From: Turicimonas muris
GTDB lineage: Bacteria; Pseudomonadota; Gammaproteobacteria; Burkholderiales; Burkholderiaceae_F
Assembly: GCF_002221595.1 (NCBI RefSeq)
Contig: NZ_NHMP01000001.1
Coordinates: 372,001-436,000 of the forward strand
Length of the DNA stretch: 64,000 nucleotides
Direction of reading: 5' to 3'
Shown here: positions 26,151 to 33,255 of the stretch, one piece after another
How the letters are laid out: each line of letters begins with the position of its first letter
How positions within the stretch are numbered: position 1 is the stretch's first letter
Made by a program: the position numbers and the translations under genes
The notes under the pieces: model-generated
What the model was told of the DNA's origin: nothing
Database searches by the model: none
What the model saw: only the letters and a program-made list of their open reading frames with translations

Positions 26151-26553
26151 TTAAAGCATCTGCATAATATTTCGTTGAGTCCCAAAGGACAAGGGCTAAT
26201 ATTTCTTAAAAGGCAATCGTCTGCAAAGGTTATTATTTTTCAATTGCAAGTCCTTCGTGTCAACAAAACCTATAACGAAGTGGTATTTAAGGGCTTAAAA
26301 ATCGATTTATTTTTTTACTTTGCGAGAGAAGAATATCTCCAAAAGGCATGAATGGGATGGCTCATGAATACCTGAATTCCAAAACTTCACGCGTGGTAAA
26401 TTAGCCGTTAATACTTTTTGAAGTTGCCTTTGGTTCCGGAGCTTAGCGTGAAATAATTGGTCGTTTACTCTTTTGGATTCTAGAAAAAAGGAGCCTGTTC
26501 AAGAGAAAAGTTTCAGCTTGAAAGACTCCGTCTTTCCGGATCAGATTTCTAAA
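26151..26553 (-). promoter_or_regulatory. Spacer between porin and M3 paralog
   Basis: About 400 bases. The right part (26484-26529) holds the porin terminator. The rest is AT-rich and presumably contains the minus-strand promoter of the peptidase paralog; TTGAAT/TATAAT-like boxes cannot be fixed by eye. Confidence 0.35.
26484..26529 (-). terminator. Terminator after the porin gene
   Basis: Read on the minus strand, GGAGTCTTTCAAG pairs with CTTGAACAGGCTCC (one bulge and one G-U pair) and is followed by six T. It lies 25 bases past the porin stop. Confidence 0.62.
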
Positions 26554-27699
26554 TTAGAACTTGTGGCTAAGTCCCAGGGCAAAAGAAAAATTATCTGTCA
26601 CGGAGTTGGTGGCAACCGTTTTGTGAACTTTTCTGACGTGCCAATAGCTAAACACTGTGTAAACACTGGTTCTCTTACTCAAAGGATACAGGTAACCCAA
26701 CGAGCTTTGTACAGCCTCATAATCTCCATATGATGCGGTTTTACCTTTATCCTCGCCGTCAGCATAAGCAACTGCCGCTTTAAGATCTCCGCCGTATAAC
26801 TTAACATTAGCACCAAGGCTAAGAGCATACCCATCAAGTCCTTTTTCTCCTCGTTTACCGGAAGCGGTCATTACGGTACCTGCGGCTTCTGCACCATGCA
26901 GCAGCTGAGCAGCGGTATAGAGTTTCCAAGTTCCAAAGTCATATGAAACGCTGGTTGCTGCCATCAGAGCATTTTTCTGTCGTTGTGTTGCGCTGTTGTC
27001 CTTTACAACTCCATCAGTCAGTTTTTTACTGATGCCAGTATCTCTCCACTGGACACCTCCAACAACCTTAAGAGGACCGGAAATGTAAGTAGCTGCTACA
27101 CTGGCCATTTCACTGTTATCGCGCCATGTCTCATACTCTGGGCCATCTGCATTAAATGAATACTGAGCATAGAGGGTTAAATTATTAAAGGTCGGAGATT
27201 TGTAGGCAATTGTGTTGTCGTAGCGGTTGTTGCCAGTAAACAGTAAGTTATATTTAGCGTCGGACCAGGCAGCCGCAAACGGTGAGGAATTTGTTCCCAT
27301 CAAACCATAGGTTCCCATGCCTGAGAGCAGACCTCCCATTCTTCCCATTCCAATCGTACCGTATGGAGTGTGGAAATTTAGAGTTGCTTCTCGACCGAAC
27401 ATGCGTCCTTCCGGTGCCGCTGCAGAGGCTTGATCCATTTCACCGTTATCAAGCTTGAAGCCATTCTCCAATTTGAAAGAAACAGTATATCCGTTTCCCA
27501 AATCTTCGCTTCCTCTCAAACCCCAACGAGAGCCGGATTTGCGGCCTGAATCAATACCAATCGTTGTATCTTTACCGCTAGTTTTCTTAACGTAGAGGCC
27601 GCCGTCAACGATTCCGTACAATTCGACTTGCGAGGCAGCCATCAAAAGAGGTGCAGCCAAAAGCAGAGGTAATGAAGTTGCGATCTTAAGTAGTTTCAC
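26554..27699 (-). CDS. Outer-membrane porin, Burkholderiales type
   Basis: 381 residues with a signal peptide (MKLLKIATSLPLLLAAPLLMAAS) followed by SQVELYGIVDGGLYV, the usual first strand of betaproteobacterial trimeric porins. GSRWGLRGSEDLGNGYTVSFKLENGF and the loop-3-like FGREATLNFHTPYGTIGMGRMG are also typical. It ends with Phe (LGLSHKF), the C-terminal signature for barrel insertion. It lies 12 bases after the M3 peptidase gene in the dcuC operon, which suggests entry of peptides or dicarboxylates. Confidence 0.92.
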   Translation of the reverse strand: MKLLKIATSLPLLLAAPLLMAASQVELYGIVDGGLYVKKTSGKDTTIGIDSGRKSGSRWGLRGSEDLGNGYTVSFKLENGFKLDNGEMDQASAAAPEGRMFGREATLNFHTPYGTIGMGRMGGLLSGMGTYGLMGTNSSPFAAAWSDAKYNLLFTGNNRYDNTIAYKSPTFNNLTLYAQYSFNADGPEYETWRDNSEMASVAATYISGPLKVVGGVQWRDTGISKKLTDGVVKDNSATQRQKNALMAATSVSYDFGTWKLYTAAQLLHGAEAAGTVMTASGKRGEKGLDGYALSLGANVKLYGGDLKAAVAYADGEDKGKTASYGDYEAVQSSLGYLYPLSKRTSVYTVFSYWHVRKVHKTVATNSVTDNFSFALGLSHKF

Positions 27700-27711
27700 A
27701 GTTTTCTCCTT

Positions 27712-29508
27712 TTATAGGGTAGGGGTTTGAACAATTGATTTGAATTTAGTTAGATGAGAAAGTGCTTCGTCTATGCAGCCATCCCAAAATTGCTGCGTGG
27801 CCGGATCTAAGCCAAGATGTTTCCTGACTAATTCATCGAAGGTCATACGGCCGGTATCTCTCAGCATGGATTTGTAGAAAGGCAAAAATGAGTTTCCTCT
27901 CAAGCGTTTTTCGCGCATTAATCCTTGGGAAAGAAGGTAACCAACAGCGTACGGATAGTTGTAGATGTATTGGTCAGTCTTATAGAAGTGCAGCTTGTGG
28001 GCCCAAAGGTATTGATCGATATCTTCTGTAGAATCGCCGTACCAACGTCTCCAGGCTTTTTCCATTAACTCATTTATAGTTTTAACTTCCACATTTCCAT
28101 TAAGTCTTTCTTTAAGGAAAGCGCACTCAAAGTCATAGCGCACGGGTACATTGAGTAAGAAATTGGCAATACTTTTTAGCTCCTGCCAAAGCATGCTGAC
28201 TGCGGCTTGAGGATCTTTTTGGATTAGATACTGCTTAACAACTGTTTCATTAAAAGTACTTGAAGTTTCCGTCAGAGTCATGGGGAACTCGGTTTCTATA
28301 ACAGGAAGATCTCTCAAAATCCAGTAATGCCATGCGTGGCCGAGTTCATGTGCTTGCTGGAGAACTGAAGCAATAGTTCCCACATATGAGGAAAAGACCC
28401 GAGTTTGATGCAGTTCGTTAAAGCGTGAGTAGAACGCGCCACCTGCTTTGCACGGAAGCAAACGAGCTTCAATCCAATTCTTCTCAAGCATCATGTCAAT
28501 GAATTTAGGATATTCTTCACCGACAGTACTAAGAGCTTCTTTAACAAGCCGGATCCCTTCTGGATAAGAGAAGGTTTCTGCCACCGCCGTTAAGCTGCCG
28601 GGAGCAGGAGCCATTAAGTCGCAGCAAGCAAGTTTTCTTGAACCTAAGATTTCGGCTCGTAAGCTCACGCTTTCTCTAATTTGATCTACTCGGCTTTCAA
28701 TTGCCTTGAGCATCGATTCGATGGCCGCACGGCTAATACGGTTTTGTTCAAAGCTCGGAGTCAGGATGTCTACTCCGGCAGCTTGTTGCTCTTTCAAGCG
28801 AAAACCGTGGAGCTTATTGAGTAGGTCGGCTTTTTCTTCCGCATGTTTTGCCATGTACTCTTGAAGAGCGTTGAAGGTTGTTTCTCTCAGAGTTTTGTCA
28901 GGAATTCCTTTTAGAGCGGCAACAGTAGCTGAAGTATTGAAAGTTTTATTTCTTCCTTCAGAGTCCGTTACGGTAAGCTGCATTCTTTTTTGCAGTTTTG
29001 AGAATTCGGTTCCCAGAGGATAAAAATCTTGTAAAGCCTGTTGTTGAAGAAGGGCTCTTTCTTTCGGAGGGATTTTTTCTCTCCAGGAATTCCTTCTTTC
29101 CTCCGTTATAAATTTCCAAGGCCGTAACCTCGTGTCCTCCCAAAGGGTGTTAGAAGGATCAAGGGCTGCAAGTTCTTTAAAAAGAATCTGGGCACAGTTT
29201 TCCAGCTTGACTTTAACGGCTTGAATGCTGCTTAGAGTCTGAGCGGAATCCGGATTCGAAGTGTCCATGCTGGAAAAACAGCGCCAAAAAGACTCTAAAG
29301 AGGAAATAATTTCAAAAGCTTTTTGATATTCTTCTATATGCGCTGTAAGATTCTTTTCATTGCAATCTTCTTGCAACGTCATACGCAGCGAGTCAACGAT
29401 GTCTCGAGAGGCGTCAACGCGCTTTAAGAATCTCTCATCAGTAAAAGAGCCGTAGGCGTCTTCAAGAGTCCAGGCTGGAGCTTGAAATTCATTAATATTG
29501 TCAGACAT
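27712..29508 (-). CDS. M3-family oligoendopeptidase (PepF-like)
   Basis: 598 residues with an intact zinc motif HELGHAWH (His387, Glu388, His391) and the third ligand region MTLTETSSTFNE (Glu414). Cytoplasmic: no signal peptide. It hydrolyses short peptides. It stands 9 bases after dcuC and 12 before the porin on the same transcript, so the unit probably takes up and breaks down peptides and exchanges the resulting dicarboxylates. The paralog at 24324 is the inactive counterpart. Confidence 0.9.
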   Translation of the reverse strand: MSDNINEFQAPAWTLEDAYGSFTDERFLKRVDASRDIVDSLRMTLQEDCNEKNLTAHIEEYQKAFEIISSLESFWRCFSSMDTSNPDSAQTLSSIQAVKVKLENCAQILFKELAALDPSNTLWEDTRLRPWKFITEERRNSWREKIPPKERALLQQQALQDFYPLGTEFSKLQKRMQLTVTDSEGRNKTFNTSATVAALKGIPDKTLRETTFNALQEYMAKHAEEKADLLNKLHGFRLKEQQAAGVDILTPSFEQNRISRAAIESMLKAIESRVDQIRESVSLRAEILGSRKLACCDLMAPAPGSLTAVAETFSYPEGIRLVKEALSTVGEEYPKFIDMMLEKNWIEARLLPCKAGGAFYSRFNELHQTRVFSSYVGTIASVLQQAHELGHAWHYWILRDLPVIETEFPMTLTETSSTFNETVVKQYLIQKDPQAAVSMLWQELKSIANFLLNVPVRYDFECAFLKERLNGNVEVKTINELMEKAWRRWYGDSTEDIDQYLWAHKLHFYKTDQYIYNYPYAVGYLLSQGLMREKRLRGNSFLPFYKSMLRDTGRMTFDELVRKHLGLDPATQQFWDGCIDEALSHLTKFKSIVQTPTL

Positions 29509-29517
29509 ATTTTTCTC

Positions 29518-30906
29518 TTAGACGGCTAAACAGAAAACAAGGACGTGATGGACAATTAAGCCGACGATGCAAGGAACGGAACTTCTCTTGATTAATTCCA
29601 ACGGATTCATCTTTAACATTCCGGCAATTGCAATGACGACGCCTGCCACAGGAGATAATGGACGAGCAATGGTTGATGCTTGATGCATCGGGAGTACTAA
29701 AGAAACGGGATTTACACCCATGTCTTTTGCAATTTTTGGAATCATTTCAACGATTGGGTAGAAAGAGGCTCCGTTGGATCCAGCGATGATCGTTACCAAT
29801 ACGGTAATAACGACGAACATAATGGACATGCCGAGTGCACCAAAACCGAAATCAGTAGCCAGACCTACAATAGCGTCAAGCATTCCTAGTGCTTTGAAGC
29901 CTTCTGCGAAAACTCCGGCGGCAATAACCAGAGCCACCACTCCGCTCATTGCCTTACCCATGGCCTGAAGGAAGACCTTTAGTCCTTCAGAAAGTTTTTT
30001 GAAGTCTCCTTTCCAGCGGACTGCCTCAAACATCATGGCTACGACAACACACAATAAGATGAGCGCGGAGATATCTAATTTGATGCTGCTCAATACATAT
30101 CGAGAGAACACAACGACAAGGATCATCGGCAGGAACGGCAATAAAGCGTAGATCATCGGAGCTGCAGAGGAGGGCGCTTTGACTTCGCCTTCAAATATGA
30201 GCTTGTCTCCGATGTGATCCTTGCAGACCCAGCCTTCTTTTCTGTCTAAGTATCTTTGCCAAAACGCGTGAGCTATGCCCATTGCCAGGCAAGTCGGCAA
30301 GCCGGCTGGAATTTTATAAAGGAAGACATAATCGAGAATGCTGAGACCGCTGGCAGCGGAAGCAGCTGCTGTAGAACCGCCTATTAAAACCAGAGATGCG
30401 GCGCCACTTGTGACGAAAACTGCGCCGATTGACTTTTTGTTCATTCCTAAGGCAGCCAGTGCGGGGCCCATCAAAGCGAGACACAAGACACCTAATCCAA
30501 CGGCCGAAGTAATCACCATACTTACCAATTTGCCTAGTAAGAATGCAATGAAAACCATGACGTACGGATTTTTAATAAGACCTAACGGTTTGATAGCGAT
30601 TCGAACAAACGCATCGTTTGCCCCGATATGAGTCATGTATGAGGCGAAACCGACCATGACCATAATCAAAAGACCTAATCCCGCCAATCTTGTAGAGAAC
30701 ATGTACCGAATAAATTCGATGATGTTCAAATAGTCATTGCCCGTAGGAAGAGCTTTCTTGGGCATAAATGTGCCTGTGTCAAACATCACAGAACACAGCA
30801 GCATTATTGCGCCGCTAAGAAACAGCACGAGTGGAGCATATTTTCCTTTTAGGATTGCCCACCCAACGACAATTAGAGTGATGATTCCAATGGATACGCC
30901 AAGCAT
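29518..30906 (-). CDS. dcuC: C4-dicarboxylate carrier, DcuC family
   Basis: 462 residues, the family length (about 461), with about 12 membrane spans. Family-like stretches: GFASYMTHIGANDAFVRI, KNPYVMVFIAFLLGKLVSMVITSAVGLGVL, GSTAAASAASG and a C-terminal LPMHQASTIARPLSPVAGVVIAIAG. DcuC carriers export succinate or exchange dicarboxylates in anaerobic growth. First gene of the minus-strand unit dcuC - M3 peptidase - porin. A different family from the carrier at 1659. Confidence 0.86.
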   Translation of the reverse strand: MLGVSIGIITLIVVGWAILKGKYAPLVLFLSGAIMLLCSVMFDTGTFMPKKALPTGNDYLNIIEFIRYMFSTRLAGLGLLIMVMVGFASYMTHIGANDAFVRIAIKPLGLIKNPYVMVFIAFLLGKLVSMVITSAVGLGVLCLALMGPALAALGMNKKSIGAVFVTSGAASLVLIGGSTAAASAASGLSILDYVFLYKIPAGLPTCLAMGIAHAFWQRYLDRKEGWVCKDHIGDKLIFEGEVKAPSSAAPMIYALLPFLPMILVVVFSRYVLSSIKLDISALILLCVVVAMMFEAVRWKGDFKKLSEGLKVFLQAMGKAMSGVVALVIAAGVFAEGFKALGMLDAIVGLATDFGFGALGMSIMFVVITVLVTIIAGSNGASFYPIVEMIPKIAKDMGVNPVSLVLPMHQASTIARPLSPVAGVVIAIAGMLKMNPLELIKRSSVPCIVGLIVHHVLVFCLAV

Positions 30907-31753
30907 AAAAATAGAGATGAAAAGTTAAACACTGATTGCATTATTGCTTTTCATTAAAAATCAATGAAGTAGAGCCTAGGGTTAGTCCTTTATTTGCTTT
31001 GGAACTGAGTAGGAAGGTTGAATAATTGTCTATATGGTCGATGTTGTTAATAAAATTTGTAAGGGTTTCTATGTAATTAACGGGGACTAATTAAAGGAAA
31101 ACCCGTATTGGTTTGAGTAGCTGGCTACTTTTTAATCGAATAAAAGAGTTGTTTAACAAGTAACTCTAGGATGAGCTAAGGATTTCCCTAAGAACAACAG
31201 TTGGGAAAAATATGAGCTGCCACAATCAATAAGAAGATCAATGCGGTATTCTGGATTTAAACGACAACTTTTGCTGTGTAGAATTGCGTGACGCTCTCGC
31301 AGATTGGCGGCTCCAACACCGATAGTAGGAATATTTCTAGTTAATGCTATCAAGGGTGCGGCGGGAAGGCCCGCAGAACTTCCAATCCTACTTTTCCGGC
31401 TAAATTGTGCTTTGAGTTCATGAGAGGCCGAATTCGAGTTTTGGAATTATCCAACCTATTGATTTTTTGGCGGTTTGTAAAGGATGACAAGATCGCTTCC
31501 TTGTATCTTCCCTGCCAAATTGATGCTTTTATTTTCTAAGGGGTTGAACGATGCGACGCTAAAGGAAAAATCTCTTTTGGGAGCTCGGATGAATCATTAC
31601 GTTTCTGATTTAAATTATGAAGAGCTCAGTGTTATTAAGTCAAAGAGATAATTTTTCGAAAATTTCGGTACTTTTCATGCAGTTTGAACTGTTTCGAAGA
31701 ATTCCTCAGCTAACTATAAATAAAATTTAAAAATTTCATACGGTTAGCTGAGA
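30907..31753. other. Intergenic interval with a gene remnant and the CRISPR flank
   Basis: About 850 bases. On the minus strand between roughly 31155 and 31390 a frame reads GLPAAPLIALTRNIPTIGVG followed by AANLRERH; this has the look of the end of an M20-type peptidase but has no start and breaks upstream, so at most it is a remnant. Next to the array is an AT-rich stretch with an inverted repeat CTCAGCTAAC (31705-31714) / GTTAGCTGAG (31743-31752) that ends two bases before the first repeat. Confidence 0.35.
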
Positions 31754-32291
31754 GTTTCAATTGCACAAACTTACATCTTTCAACTGAAACGTGGCTTTCG
31801 CTTCTATTGCTGTTGCTGTACGCTGTTTCAATTGCACAAACTTACATCTTTCAACTGAAACGTTGCGATTAATTCATCAATCAAAGAACTTGTTAAAGTT
31901 TCAATTGCACAAACTTACATCTTTCAACTGAAACATTCTGAAAAAGATTATGAGCAGTGCATCGAACAGTTTCAATTGCACAAACTTACATCTTTCAACT
32001 GAAACCTTTACCTTTCAAGTTTCTGCTGACTCGTTTAATAGTTTCAATTGCACAAACTTACATCTTTCAACTGAAACCTTTGGCGCATCGCTTCTTCAAT
32101 GATTTTTCCCAGTTTCAATTGCACAAACTTACGTCTTTCAACTGAAACGAGAGTTGTCGTTTCATATCTTCTTTTGCTCTTCGTTTCAATTGTACAAACT
32201 TTCATCCTTCAACCGAAACCGAAGTTGGCCCTTCGAGACTTTGAGAAATTTTTCGTTTCAATTGTATAAACTCACATCCTTCAACTGAAAC
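31754..32291. CRISPR. CRISPR array, 8 repeats, 7 spacers, no cas genes in window
   Basis: 37-base repeats, GTTTCAATTG...CAACTGAAAC, start at 31754, 31825, 31898, 31969, 32041, 32112, 32183 and 32255; spacers are 34-36 bases and all different. The first five copies look identical, the sixth has one change, the last two are degenerate, so 32291 is the old end. Repeat ends are near-complementary (10-base arms). On the minus strand the repeat begins GTTTCAGTTG, which, with the 37-base length, resembles the type II-B repeat of Francisella as I recall it; type II-B occurs in Sutterellaceae. No Cas9, Cas1/2 or anti-repeat RNA was seen within 20 kb on either side. Confidence 0.95.
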
Positions 32292-32321
32292 GCTTAGGTG
32301 GCTCATATCGATAAATCGGTT

Positions 32322-32747
32322 TTATCTTAGTTCAAGTACAAGCTCTTTTCCAAGAGCTTTAAATGCGTTTTGCAATGTGTCTATTTTGGTTGAGTGCTTA
32401 ATATCGGTGATGCGTGTAACTTCTTGCGGTTTAATATGCATTTTGCGTGCGAGGTCAGCGGGTCTTATGTGGGCTTGAACCATAGTGTTCAACAGCAAAA
32501 CCTTAGCAACTACAGACGCAGGTAAATCAACAGCCATATCTCCGGTTTGCAACTCAGAAGGGGCGGGGAATTTTCTTCCGTCCTCAATATAAAAATCAAT
32601 AGCGGTAATAAGTGCGTCGAGTGCGTCTTCTTTTAATTCGTCCAAGCTCCAAGACTCGGTAACAGCCTCTGGAACGTCACGAAAACAGGCGATAAATCCA
32701 CCTTCTCCGTTTGACTCGACGGTCATAGGATATTGATAGCGTGCCAT
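32322..32747 (-). CDS. hicB: HicB-type antitoxin
   Basis: 141 residues from the ATG at 32747 (ARYQYPMTVESNGEGGF is the usual HicB beginning; an upstream in-frame start adds nine residues). N-terminal partial RNase-H-like fold (FIACFRDVPEAVTESWSLDELKEDALDALITAIDFYIEDGRKFPAPS), then a C-terminal helix-turn-helix (RPADLARKMHIKPQEVTRITDIKH) for operator binding. It pairs with the short toxin gene just upstream on the same strand. Confidence 0.9.
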   Translation of the reverse strand: MARYQYPMTVESNGEGGFIACFRDVPEAVTESWSLDELKEDALDALITAIDFYIEDGRKFPAPSELQTGDMAVDLPASVVAKVLLLNTMVQAHIRPADLARKMHIKPQEVTRITDIKHSTKIDTLQNAFKALGKELVLELR

Positions 32748-32810
32748 TTTAGATTCCTTTTTTGTGCATAACATGGTTTAACTTAAGGCGGGAGTACTTC
32801 CGCCTATCGA

Positions 32811-32987
32811 TTAGTTAATTCCTAGTTGTCGTTTTATCAATGACATATATTGCTTAGAGTAGTCTTGAGTAGGATGCCTTTTTACCACCGTCTGCTTACC
32901 GTTGAAGTAAGCTTTGTAGTGTCTTTTACCGTCCTCTAAAACGACTCCTAAGCCTTTTAGCTCATCGATAAATTCTTTGTGCTTCAT
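32811..32987 (-). CDS. hicA: HicA-type mRNA-interferase toxin
   Basis: 58 residues, start at 32987, missed by a simple length cutoff. MKHKEFIDELKGLGVVLEDG, then KRHYKAYFNGKQTVVKRHPT and YMSLIKRQLGIN: the small double-stranded-RNA-binding-like fold of HicA with a His in the central strand (H23), and the family C-terminus (ILKQAGI type). Toxin first, antitoxin second, 63 bases apart, as in many hicAB loci. AGGAAATG precedes the start. Confidence 0.85.
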   Translation of the reverse strand: MKHKEFIDELKGLGVVLEDGKRHYKAYFNGKQTVVKRHPTQDYSKQYMSLIKRQLGIN

Positions 32988-33089
32988 TTCCTCAAACCCT
33001 GTAATTTATCGATATGAATATTTTAAACAAAAAAGTTTATAAAAACAAACAAAAACGTTTATTCGTTTGATCGAAAAGGCACGACCAAA

Positions 33090-33122
33090 AAGGCCCAAAA
33101 ATTTAAAAGATCAATGGGCCTT
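33090..33122. terminator. Hairpin terminator at the end of the tra operon
   Basis: AAGGCCCA (33090-33097) pairs with TGGGCCTT (33115-33122), 17-base loop. T runs lie on both sides (TTTTT after the stem on the minus strand; GGTTTTTT on the plus strand), so it can work both ways. Its main job is probably to end the long minus-strand conjugation transcript. Confidence 0.65.
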
Positions 33123-33255
33123 AAGGTTTTTTACGAGAGGTAATGATGAAATCTTCCTCCGATTTTTGAGGACCTCCAGTCAAATCAGAGTTCTCTTGAG
33201 TTTTTCTAAATGAATCACCAAAGACGCAAGTGAGATTAAAAAAATCTTTTTAGTC

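Noticed and set aside
31153-31353. Small minus-strand ORF as a real gene
   Set aside because: No start with a ribosome site and the similarity to peptidase ends begins mid-fold; kept only as a possible remnant.
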